Of a DNA stretch of 7,273 nt, positions 1 through 6,251 are shown piece by piece. The notes below the pieces were generated by a model, which worked only from the letters and a program-made list of their open reading frames with translations, searched no databases and was not told where the DNA came from. The stretch covers positions 1-7,273 of the forward strand of contig JAODGP010000100.1 in assembly GCA_025464345.1 (NCBI GenBank), written 5' to 3'. The translations under genes were made by a program, and so were the position numbers. Source of the stretch: Methanosarcinales archaeon. GTDB lineage: Archaea > Halobacteriota > Syntropharchaeia > Alkanophagales > Methanospirareceae. Positions within the stretch are counted from its first letter, which is position 1; each line of letters starts with the position of its first letter.

Positions 1-60
1 AAATCCATAAAATAATGCCAATAACAAAAAGCGCCCATAAACCATAAATGCCACGGACCC
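1..60 (-). terminator. T-rich tail after the coiled-coil gene, possible terminator
   Basis: Downstream of the coiled-coil stop, the minus strand has GCGCTTTTTG (T5 at 26-30) and then further T-rich sequence to the window edge, with no stem. This is compatible with an oligo-T archaeal terminator. CCATAAA (plus strand) occurs three times (5, 35, 42), the last two in tandem. No gene is visible here. Confidence 0.3.
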
Positions 61-1359
61 TTAGCCCTGTTTCTCTGAATACACGACCACAATCGGCTTA
101 CCTGTGATATTCTCCAGTTCTCTCTGTAGCTGTTCCTTCTTCATCGCCAGTTCCTGCTGCCGTGATGCTATTCCTCGTTTCCTCTTCGCTATCGCTTCTT
201 CCAGCCGTGCGAGCTGCCCCTTCGCGGTAGCAATCGCATGTTCGAGCTCTTCTCGTTCCGATTTCAGACCCATATCCGATAGTTCCCTTCTCAATGCCTC
301 TTCCTTCGCTATCAGCGACCTGTACCTCGCACTCAGCCCCTCCAGGTCGGTACTCAGTAGATGGTCTATCCATCTCAACGCGCTCGCCCGTCTGCTATCC
401 TTCAGTATGCCACTATTCTCATGGATTACCATGCGTATAGCACGTAAATACCTCTCGTTTAGCGCCTGAACCGGGCAATCGAGGATAGAATCCACCGCAG
501 CACGCACGTCAGGAGCGAGCTTGAGCCTGCCGGTATCATCCTGCTTCCTCAACAGATAGAGTGGTTTCTGTATCGGTGCGAACATATCTTTTATCTCCGA
601 CTCTGCTGCGGCTAATTCATCCTTTAGAGCCGCCAGTTCCGACTGACATGCTAATAACCGTTTCCATTCCGGTCTCCGCTCTATTGCTCTTAGCCGATAT
701 TCCGAACGTTCCAGACCACGTTTTATCGCACGATATTCCGCTTCTTCCACACGTATACGCTCTCCTTCGGAGTCTATATCCGCCATCTGACTCCTTATGT
801 TGTGTATTAACGCATATACACGTGCTAATTCTGCGAATTCCTTCTCCTTCGTCTTCAACGGTCTCGCCAGACGGTTAAGAACCGTTATCAAGTTGTCTAT
901 ACATGTTTCCACCTCCTTCAGCTCGTCCGGGAACAGCGAACGGACGAAATAAGCCTCCTTTGAGACCTTACTCAGCACCGAATCTATGGTGCGTGAGGCT
1001 GTGTTATGGAACTCCGAAACGGTTCTGTAATCCATACGTGCGGGTATGACCAGCCTGTCACAGAGCGAATAAAGCAGTTTCACCATCTTATCACGACCCA
1101 ATAGCCCTATCTTCGTGACCTGTGCGGGCATATCCCCCTTCGGACTGGCATCTCGCAGTTTGTTGATACTATCCCTGAGCCCCTCCCGGCTCGTCACCAC
1201 TTCATCATACGCATCCGGGTTCAAACCGCAGAATAACGTATTCGTGACACGCTCAAGCCATGTATCAATCTCATCAAATGCGACCGTGTCGGGTATATCC
1301 TCACCTCTTCCCAGTATTCTACTCAGCCACTTCACTTCTCTAAGGGATAAACCTGGCAC
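61..1359 (-). CDS. Coiled-coil protein of unknown function (432 aa)
   Basis: I do not recognise a characterised family. The protein is soluble, with no signal peptide or membrane segment. Residues 1-165 look globular and alpha-helical, with a conserved-looking stretch near 83-112 (KIGLLGRDKMVKLLYSL). Two charged heptad-like coiled coils at about 170-260 and 338-418 flank a middle segment (261-337). The layout is loosely like a short SMC/SbcC arm pair, but there is no Walker A, Walker B or ABC signature, so any SbcC/SMC name would be superficial. The start is GTG at 1359. It lies inside the end of the upstream fusion gene (20-bp overlap) and is preceded on the minus strand by GGGGAG 7 nt upstream and GGTGAT further up, so translation is probably coupled to that gene. 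The stop is TAA at 61-63. Coding status is secure; function is unknown. A scaffold or regulator working with the upstream enzyme is only a guess from linkage. Confidence 0.85.
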   Translation of the reverse strand: MPGLSLREVKWLSRILGRGEDIPDTVAFDEIDTWLERVTNTLFCGLNPDAYDEVVTSREGLRDSINKLRDASPKGDMPAQVTKIGLLGRDKMVKLLYSLCDRLVIPARMDYRTVSEFHNTASRTIDSVLSKVSKEAYFVRSLFPDELKEVETCIDNLITVLNRLARPLKTKEKEFAELARVYALIHNIRSQMADIDSEGERIRVEEAEYRAIKRGLERSEYRLRAIERRPEWKRLLACQSELAALKDELAAAESEIKDMFAPIQKPLYLLRKQDDTGRLKLAPDVRAAVDSILDCPVQALNERYLRAIRMVIHENSGILKDSRRASALRWIDHLLSTDLEGLSARYRSLIAKEEALRRELSDMGLKSEREELEHAIATAKGQLARLEEAIAKRKRGIASRQQELAMKKEQLQRELENITGKPIVVVYSEKQG

Positions 1360-3601
1360 ATATCAGCTCCCCATCACCTTCAAGCTCCACACTGCGTGAT
1401 TTCGCAGGTATCAGTATCGTATCCGGCATCACCATCTTCTGCACGCCATTTAATGTTAGCTCGCCACCGACACATGTGAGCACCACCATATCGGCGGTAT
1501 CAAGCGAGAATACGCCATGAACGCTGATGTGCTCCAGTGCCAGATGGTCACCACGCATACGCTCGCCTGCACAGTTCAAGCCGCCGACAGGTTCAAATCT
1601 GAGCACATTTGCTGCATCTTCAAGATGTAACGCCCTGCCTCTGCCATAATCGTATATCCTGAACGTCCGCTCGGATACGGTGCTCACCTCATATACCTTC
1701 GTGCCAGCGCCAAGTGCATGGATAACACCTGCGGGGATGTGATAAATATCACCCCTGTGTGCATCAAATGCGTCCATATGCTCAAGCAATTCGCCACTAC
1801 GCACCAGTGCACTGAACTCCGCAGTGCTGATTCTATTCCTGAACCCCAGATAAACCCTCGCATCCTCATGCGCATCTAACACATACCACGCCTCCTCCTT
1901 GCCCATCACATCACCAATCTCGTGTGCGTAATCATCGTCTGGATGCACCTGTATCGAGAGGTTATCGTCCGCTTTTATTATCTTCACCATCAGCGGGAAT
2001 ACTTTTGCTTCATCTGTACCAAGTATATCATCCGGGAGGAACGATACGAGCTCGCATAGCGTCAATTCCCCAGGTTGCATATCCGTATCCATGTATATAT
2101 CTATACAGTTACGTGGCGATGCGCACCACAGCTCATAGCCCCATGGCCTGGGTATACGCACGGGCTTTATCCTTATCGGGCGTTCGACCATCCTCTTCAC
2201 ATCCTCAGGTGCGTGCATAAGCGCTTCTGCCAGCCGTGCGTGTCGCTCTTTCGTGGCTTCCATATCATCAAGAGCAACACCCCTCATCATGGCTGCTACT
2301 TCGTTCAATGAATATGTGTTACCCGGCAGGGGCTTATACCACCACTCCTCCCTGGGGCTGTATTCCATACCTGTGGGGAATCTCAGCCGTATCCTGCCAC
2401 GAACGGGATGAAAGACATCCACGAGCATGATACCATCAAGCTCGACAGTTGTGTGCTCAACCACATTATAGACCACACAATCCCTGCACCTTATGGTGTT
2501 CAGTCTGGAATTGAATACGCATGTGTGGTCGAGCATAGCCGATTTCGCCACTGTGTTTGATACCACACTCCTTCTTATGGTTCCGTTCTCTATATCCGAA
2601 TCGGAATATATGGAATCAAGAATCTCACAGCCATTAACCTTTGTGGTGATGAGCTCAACATTGAGGAACTTCCGCAGATACTCCTCATCCCTGTCGAGCA
2701 ACCGCATCATGTTCTCGTAATAGCCACTGTTAGTGCCGAAATCGAGCCAGATGCTGCTTTCACTTATTGCAAAGCTCCTTATCAGCTCCTCAGCATCGGT
2801 CTTCAGCCGCTCAGCACGTGCTCTCAGCCATTCATCAGAGCTAACCGGATCAGGCGATACCCACAACTGCCACAACTCGTCTGAATTGAACCTGCCGGTT
2901 CTCGTCTCGAGTTCATCTGCGAATACCTCAAGCATATGCTCCGCCATGCGACCGCTCAGTGTGAATACACCGAGATTGAGCAGCACATCGGCACCACTAT
3001 GCCGTGCTATCTTCGCCCTTACCGCTTCGTAGTTCCTCGTATCGTCAAAATCGAGCAATACACAGCCATCAGGTCCGCATCTGACTATCTGGACACCGTA
3101 TCTGGCGGCAATCTCCTCTGTCAGTTCGGTCTTTAAGCCCAGGAGCATGACATGCGTGCGTGCTGCGCTGTCAGCTATCCTTGCGGGTGCGTCATCAATG
3201 AAGATGAACTGGTCACACCATGTGACCACTATCCGACCGGGTATAGAGAACCGCTGGAACTGCTTTATCACACCCTCAAGCACGGAACAGCCCGGCACAT
3301 CGATGAATGCCTTGTTCTTACATGTTCTCGTCAGTATGTTACGTGTGCCTTCGCCTGCTGTATGGACGATGAGCACACTCTTCCCTCGTTTCACTTCCGA
3401 TATGAGCTCAATGCCTGCCGCTTCTGATGCGTTCTTTATGGCAAACAGTGTGCCGAGCCCGTTACCGGCGGAGCCGTGCCAGCCACTCTCGGCGACCGGT
3501 ATGATAACAGAGCCGAGAGCCACATCTGCTCGCCACCGGTAATGCTCCAGGTATCTCACATCCGTGTCGTCACCGACCACAACCACGATATAATCGAACA
3601 T
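1340..3601 (-). CDS. Fusion: FPGT-like sugar-1-phosphate nucleotidyltransferase + type I mannose-6-phosphate isomerase
   Basis: This 753-aa cytoplasmic protein carries two enzymes. Residues 1-310 resemble the GDP-fucose pyrophosphorylase/fucokinase N-terminal family. The clues are the opening FDYIVVVVGDD, G46-N-G-L-G-T-L, a nucleotidyltransferase loop HTAGEGTRN (80-88), VVTWCD (125-130) and a FGTNSGYYENM segment (288-298). Residues 315-410 look like a short left-handed beta-helix. Residues 475-753 are a type I phosphomannose isomerase: RPWGYELW (485-492), LSIQVHPDD (548-556), KEEAWYVLDA (568-577), PAGVIHALGAG (623-633) and RIYDYGR (648-654). The zinc ligands Gln551, His553, Glu570 and His628 are all present. 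The isomerase interconverts fructose-6-P and mannose-6-P. The first domain probably makes a nucleotide sugar, perhaps GDP-mannose, but its substrate is inferred. An in-frame ATG at 3679 would add 26 basic residues. I prefer 3601 because the TATA box lies between the two ATGs and homology to FPGT begins here. The stop overlaps the next gene by 20 bp. Confidence 0.88.
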   Translation of the reverse strand: MFDYIVVVVGDDTDVRYLEHYRWRADVALGSVIIPVAESGWHGSAGNGLGTLFAIKNASEAAGIELISEVKRGKSVLIVHTAGEGTRNILTRTCKNKAFIDVPGCSVLEGVIKQFQRFSIPGRIVVTWCDQFIFIDDAPARIADSAARTHVMLLGLKTELTEEIAARYGVQIVRCGPDGCVLLDFDDTRNYEAVRAKIARHSGADVLLNLGVFTLSGRMAEHMLEVFADELETRTGRFNSDELWQLWVSPDPVSSDEWLRARAERLKTDAEELIRSFAISESSIWLDFGTNSGYYENMMRLLDRDEEYLRKFLNVELITTKVNGCEILDSIYSDSDIENGTIRRSVVSNTVAKSAMLDHTCVFNSRLNTIRCRDCVVYNVVEHTTVELDGIMLVDVFHPVRGRIRLRFPTGMEYSPREEWWYKPLPGNTYSLNEVAAMMRGVALDDMEATKERHARLAEALMHAPEDVKRMVERPIRIKPVRIPRPWGYELWCASPRNCIDIYMDTDMQPGELTLCELVSFLPDDILGTDEAKVFPLMVKIIKADDNLSIQVHPDDDYAHEIGDVMGKEEAWYVLDAHEDARVYLGFRNRISTAEFSALVRSGELLEHMDAFDAHRGDIYHIPAGVIHALGAGTKVYEVSTVSERTFRIYDYGRGRALHLEDAANVLRFEPVGGLNCAGERMRGDHLALEHISVHGVFSLDTADMVVLTCVGGELTLNGVQKMVMPDTILIPAKSRSVELEGDGELICARFIP

Positions 3602-3637
3602 TATACGCCGTCTCTCTTCTTTCTTCTTTAAGCTCTC

Positions 3638-3655
3638 GAATATAAAAGCCTTTGC
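3638..3655 (-). promoter_or_regulatory. Archaeal TATA box/BRE of the fusion gene
   Basis: On the minus strand the sequence reads GCAAAGG then CTTTTATATTC, a BRE-like element followed by a good archaeal TATA box (core 3641-3648). A start about 25 nt downstream would fall near 3619, leaving a leader of about 18 nt before the ATG at 3601. The alternative ATG at 3679 lies upstream of this box, which supports the shorter protein. The leader is purine-rich (GAAGAGAG) but has no canonical SD. Inferred from spacing and consensus only. Confidence 0.6.
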
Positions 3656-3664
3656 ACGCAAAGG
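3649..3664. repeat. Perfect 16-bp inverted repeat, operator candidate
   Basis: CCTTTGC-AC-GCAAAGG: two perfect 7-bp arms around a 2-bp centre. It abuts the TATA box of the fusion gene and covers its BRE. The position is the classic place for an archaeal repressor to block TFB/TBP, or for an activator to help recruit them. No regulator gene for it is recognisable in the window. Confidence 0.6.
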
Positions 3665-3694
3665 TCTCGTGTAAGACATACTACCGGTGAAAGC

Positions 3695-3765
3695 TCAGAT
3701 GAAAAGAGGGGGTTACGACGAGAAGATGCAGAACAGGAGAGGGGCAGAAAGAAAAGACGGACGAC
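3695..3765 (-). terminator. Pyrimidine-rich tract after the kinase gene, possible terminator
   Basis: Immediately after the kinase stop, about 70 nt are strongly pyrimidine-rich on the minus strand, with runs such as TCTTTTCTTTCT and CCCCCTCTTTTC. There is no clear stem. Archaeal termination often needs only T-rich stretches without a hairpin, so this fits a terminator separating the kinase from the fusion gene, which has its own promoter. The call rests on composition alone. Confidence 0.35.
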
Positions 3766-4302
3766 CTAACCTTTGACCCATCCACGCTTCACCAGAAACT
3801 CTTTTATTATGGCTGCACACTCGTCCACGCTCATCCGCTCGCTATCCACGATAACCTCGGGATTCTCTGGCTCCTCGTATGGCACATTCACACCCGGAAC
3901 TGTTGCACCGCGTTCCGCAGCTTTACGGTATATGCCATGAGGTGCATGTACCGCTGCCCTGGTACGTTCCCGCGCCATGCACGTCCCCAGTGAGCACTTG
4001 ACATACACCTCCGCGAAATGCGGGATGGCTGCTCGTGCCCTGTCCCGGTATCTTCGCCTGTTGGCTGTGGCGTCTATTATCACCGGCTTCTGACACTCCA
4101 CGACGAGTAATTTCGCCATATATGCCAGCGAAGCATATACTACCTCCCGCTCGGACTCCGAATACGTGGGCTCTGGCGTTATGAACCGCCTTATCTCATC
4201 GAGCTCAAGCACCTTCACATCACCTATCAAGGCACGTACTCTCTGTGCTATCGAGGTCTTACCACAGCCTGGCAAGCCCGTTATCCATATCACCCAGGTC
4301 AT
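3766..4302 (-). CDS. APS-kinase-like (CysC family) P-loop kinase, divergent
   Basis: This 178-aa protein looks like adenylylsulfate kinase, which phosphorylates APS to PAPS. It shows Walker A GLPGCGKT (9-16), an LDEIRRF element (34-40) where CysC has its D-x-x-R APS-binding segment, a helix resembling the CysC lid region (46-64), a GIYRKA segment (123-128) matching the CysC 'GLYKKA' region, and PYEEPENPE (141-149) matching the CysC 'PYEAPENPE' tail. The length suits a stand-alone CysC. The usual 'SPFR' acceptor-serine stretch is replaced by TANRRRYRDRAR (79-90), so the enzyme may use another substrate or lack the phospho-serine step. The ATG at 4302 is chosen over an in-frame GTG at 4341: the mapped TATA box (4351-4359) predicts a transcript starting near 4329, the upstream extension is hydrophobic and unlike the family, and GGTTGA precedes 4302. 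It is divergent from a sulfonate-type ABC importer and upstream of a sugar-nucleotide fusion enzyme. PAPS for glycan sulfation is one speculative role. Confidence 0.82.
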   Translation of the reverse strand: MTWVIWITGLPGCGKTSIAQRVRALIGDVKVLELDEIRRFITPEPTYSESEREVVYASLAYMAKLLVVECQKPVIIDATANRRRYRDRARAAIPHFAEVYVKCSLGTCMARERTRAAVHAPHGIYRKAAERGATVPGVNVPYEEPENPEVIVDSERMSVDECAAIIKEFLVKRGWVKG

Positions 4303-4348
4303 TTCAACCACTATTTTTATTAACGTGTAAAATATTGACACAGAATTA

Positions 4349-4367
4349 CAATATATTAAGGTTTCAT
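4349..4367 (-). promoter_or_regulatory. Archaeal promoter of the APS-kinase-like gene
   Basis: The minus strand reads GAAACC then TTAATATATTG: a BRE-like element and TATA box (core 4351-4359). The predicted start is near 4329, giving a leader of about 27 nt to ATG 4302. It is back to back with the importer promoter, about 60 bp away. Confidence 0.55.
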
Positions 4368-4381
4368 GCGCGCCGATATAT

Positions 4382-4408
4382 ACAATTGTCCATTCATATG
4401 TGCAATTA
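4382..4408. promoter_or_regulatory. AT-rich dyads between the divergent promoters, operator candidate
   Basis: The segment has a perfect 8-bp palindrome ACAATTGT (4382-4389) and a second CAATT 20 bp on (4403-4407). This gives AATTG-N14-CAATT, with the sites two helical turns apart on the same face. A third CAATT lies at 4436-4440, just past the importer TATA box. The location between divergent promoters suits a shared regulator, but AT-rich DNA yields such short dyads by chance. Confidence 0.3.
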
Positions 4409-4410
4409 TA

Positions 4411-4428
4411 GAAAAGCTTATATATAAA
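4411..4428 (+). promoter_or_regulatory. Strong archaeal promoter of the ABC importer operon
   Basis: GAAAAG (BRE, 4411-4416) is followed directly by CTTATATATAAA (TATA box, 4417-4428). A start about 25 nt downstream falls near 4448, just before the SD, giving a very short leader of about 15 nt. It is close to the archaeal consensus. Confidence 0.75.
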
Positions 4429-4448
4429 GTTTCTCCAATTTGTAAGTT

Positions 4449-4458
4449 AGGAGGTGAT
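4449..4458 (+). promoter_or_regulatory. Ribosome binding site of the substrate-binding protein gene
   Basis: AGGAGGTGAT is fully complementary to the archaeal 16S rRNA 3' end (ATCACCTCCT). The GGAGG core ends 7 nt before ATG 4462 and fixes that start over the upstream in-frame ATG at 4366. Confidence 0.85.
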
Positions 4459-4461
4459 TGT

Positions 4462-5481
4462 ATGGAGAAGAGAGTCATAGCAGGCGTAATTGCAGTGACG
4501 GTAATTGCAGTGGCTGTGCTCTCCGCGGGCTGTATAGAAGAGAAAAAGACGACCCTCACCATCGGCTATCAGCCAAGCACGCACCAGATCGCAGCGATGC
4601 TGGCATACGATAAAGGCTGGTGGGATGCTGACCTGGCGAAATTCGGCATAGAGCAGGTAGTTATGAAGGAGTTCCCCTCAGGACCGCCGGAGATGCATGC
4701 GATGCTCGCAGGTGATCTTGATGTTGCATATGTTGGTGTTGCACCGCCTATCGCGGCGATGTATGAAGATCTGGATGCGAAGATAGTTGCAGGTGTACAG
4801 ACGCAGGGGTCCGCACTGGTCATTCGCCCGGAGCTCGCCGATGAATACAACAGAAAAGGACCTGAATCCTTGATAGGCAAGAAGATAGGAACCTTCCCGC
4901 CAGGCTCCATCCAGCACACGATACTCTCAAAGTGGCTCATGGATAACGGAATAGACCCGAAGGAGGATGTTGATATAAAAGCGATGGGACCGAGCGATGC
5001 TGCTACTGCTATCGGTGCAAAGACGGTGGATGCGGTCTTTCTACCGAGTCCTACACCCACCATTATCGTGGAGGAGGGCAATGGAGTGATCGTTGAATGG
5101 TCAGGTTCGATGTGGCCGAATCATGCATGCTGCTGCCTCGTTGCGAGTGGCGAGATGATGAGGAAACACCCGGATATGCTCAAGCAGATAATAAGGACGC
5201 ACATACGTGCTACGGAATACCAGATTGCGCATCCAGATGAGGCTGCGGAGATCTATGCGAAGTGGGAGCATGCGGATGTATCAACGATAAAGCACTCGAT
5301 AAAGGCGACTGATATGGAGTGGATCCACGACCCGCATCTCGAGATGGAATCCGGCGAGGAATATGCGGAGGTGATATATGACCTGAACAGGGAGCGATAC
5401 GAGAGCAAGGGGATAAAGCCACTAACCCGGGCGGATATCTTCGATACCAGCTTCTATGATGAGGTGATAGCGGGTAAATGA
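4462..5481 (+). CDS. ABC importer substrate-binding lipoprotein, nitrate/sulfonate/taurine type
   Basis: This 339-aa extracytoplasmic binding protein (SsuA/TauA/NMT1-like, periplasmic-binding type II fold) delivers a small ligand to the permease encoded next. The N-terminus has Lys3-Arg4, a hydrophobic stretch 5-20 and a lipobox-like LSAGC with Cys24 as the likely lipid-anchored residue. The mature protein begins with TTLTIGYQPSTHQIAAMLA (30-48), typical of the family. MLAGDLDVAYVGVAPPIAA (81-99), LIGKKIGTFPPGSI (137-150) and the GAKTVDAVFLPSP region (185-197) follow in the expected order. WPNHACCCLVAS (218-229) has three consecutive cysteines near the likely ligand pocket. The ATG at 4462 is fixed by a near-perfect SD (4449-4458); an upstream in-frame ATG at 4366 precedes the TATA box and is rejected. 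The stop overlaps the permease start (ATGA). The substrate is not determinable; sulfonates, taurine, nitrate, thiamine precursors and bicarbonate are all seen in the family. Confidence 0.92.
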   Translation: MEKRVIAGVIAVTVIAVAVLSAGCIEEKKTTLTIGYQPSTHQIAAMLAYDKGWWDADLAKFGIEQVVMKEFPSGPPEMHAMLAGDLDVAYVGVAPPIAAMYEDLDAKIVAGVQTQGSALVIRPELADEYNRKGPESLIGKKIGTFPPGSIQHTILSKWLMDNGIDPKEDVDIKAMGPSDAATAIGAKTVDAVFLPSPTPTIIVEEGNGVIVEWSGSMWPNHACCCLVASGEMMRKHPDMLKQIIRTHIRATEYQIAHPDEAAEIYAKWEHADVSTIKHSIKATDMEWIHDPHLEMESGEEYAEVIYDLNRERYESKGIKPLTRADIFDTSFYDEVIAGK

Positions 5482-6251
5482 AGGCGTGGATAAGGGGCAA
5501 TGCGCAGGGGCTGGGACTTCTGATTGCGGTTATCACGCTCTGGGAGTTCATGGCTGGGTACGTGGTAAAGAACCCGCTAATCTTGCCACGGTTCTCAGCC
5601 GTTATTTTTTCTATTTACATGCTCAGGCATCTCTTAATAGAGGATATAGCAATCAGCCTGCTTCATTTTGGTATAGGACTCTCAACGGCTTTCCTGGTGG
5701 CTTTACCACTGGCGATAGGTATGGGCTGGTTTCAGAAGATATTCCGGATGGTAGACCCGATAATAGAGATTCTGAGACCGATACCACCTCTCGCGTGGAT
5801 ACCCATTGCGATGGTATGGTTCCATCTGACGCATTATGCCGCGGGCTTCATCATATTCATCGGTGCTTTCTTCCCCATACTGATAGATAGTTACACCGGA
5901 TTTCGTAATGTGCCGAAGGTACTGGTGGAGACGGGCAAGGTGCTCGGCTGTATAAACGCCAGGAAACTGATAAAATATGTTGCTTTTCCTTATGCGCTTC
6001 CTTTCATTGCCACCGGCACTCGTGTGGGAATGGGAGTGGGGTGGATGTGTGTGGTGGCAGCGGAGATGTTCGGAGTGAGTGAGAGCGGGCTTGGCTACCG
6101 GCTGTTCCAGAAATTCTATTTCCTGCATCAGATGGACTATGTGGTGGCATACATGCTCGTTCTCGGGCTGGTAGCTCTATGCCTGGATCGTTTGTTCAGA
6201 TCACTCGTTGAAGAGCGATTATTTAAATGGAAGAAGGGGATAGTGAAATGA
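5478..6251 (+). CDS. ABC importer permease, SsuC/TauC type
   Basis: This 257-aa inner-membrane subunit has about six hydrophobic segments (roughly 11-30, 58-82, 100-118, 119-137, 175-196 and 219-236). The family hallmark RPIPPLAWIPIAMVWF lies at 100-115. The cytoplasmic EAA loop that docks the ATPase reads ETGKVLGCINARKL and continues to YALP (151-175), with the conserved Gly157 and Leu-Pro end. It is followed by MCVVAAEMFGVSESGLGY (190-207), as in SsuC/TauC/NrtB-type permeases. Length is normal. The start ATG shares the ATGA with the preceding stop, and GAGGTGAT at 5461-5468, within the end of the binding-protein gene, provides an SD 9 nt upstream. The gene is therefore translationally coupled and clearly the second gene of the importer operon. 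Ligand specificity is unknown. No oddities were seen. Confidence 0.93.
   Translation: MKAWIRGNAQGLGLLIAVITLWEFMAGYVVKNPLILPRFSAVIFSIYMLRHLLIEDIAISLLHFGIGLSTAFLVALPLAIGMGWFQKIFRMVDPIIEILRPIPPLAWIPIAMVWFHLTHYAAGFIIFIGAFFPILIDSYTGFRNVPKVLVETGKVLGCINARKLIKYVAFPYALPFIATGTRVGMGVGWMCVVAAEMFGVSESGLGYRLFQKFYFLHQMDYVVAYMLVLGLVALCLDRLFRSLVEERLFKWKKGIVK

Noticed and set aside
5..48. Three CCATAAA repeats as a CRISPR or origin element
   Set aside because: Only 7 bp, three copies at irregular spacing in AT-rich DNA, no spacers; probably chance.
561..878. 105-aa plus-strand reading frame, and similar frames opposite the minus-strand genes
   Set aside because: Low-complexity Ser/Leu/Pro-rich shadows of the coiled-coil and fusion genes, with no SD or domain signal.
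61..1359. Naming the coiled-coil protein SbcC or SMC
   Set aside because: Only the coiled coils are similar; no Walker A, signature or Walker B motif is present.
3602..3679. N-terminal extension of the fusion protein from ATG 3679
   Set aside because: The 26 extra residues are basic and unlike the family, no SD precedes that ATG, and the TATA box lies downstream of it.
4366..4461. 32-residue extension of the substrate-binding protein from ATG 4366
   Set aside because: It would bury the lipoprotein signal, and it starts upstream of the promoter; the perfect SD at 4449-4458 points to ATG 4462.
4569..5081. 170-aa minus-strand frame across the substrate-binding protein gene
   Set aside because: Antisense shadow of a well-supported gene, Ser/Ala/Pro-rich, with no family signal.
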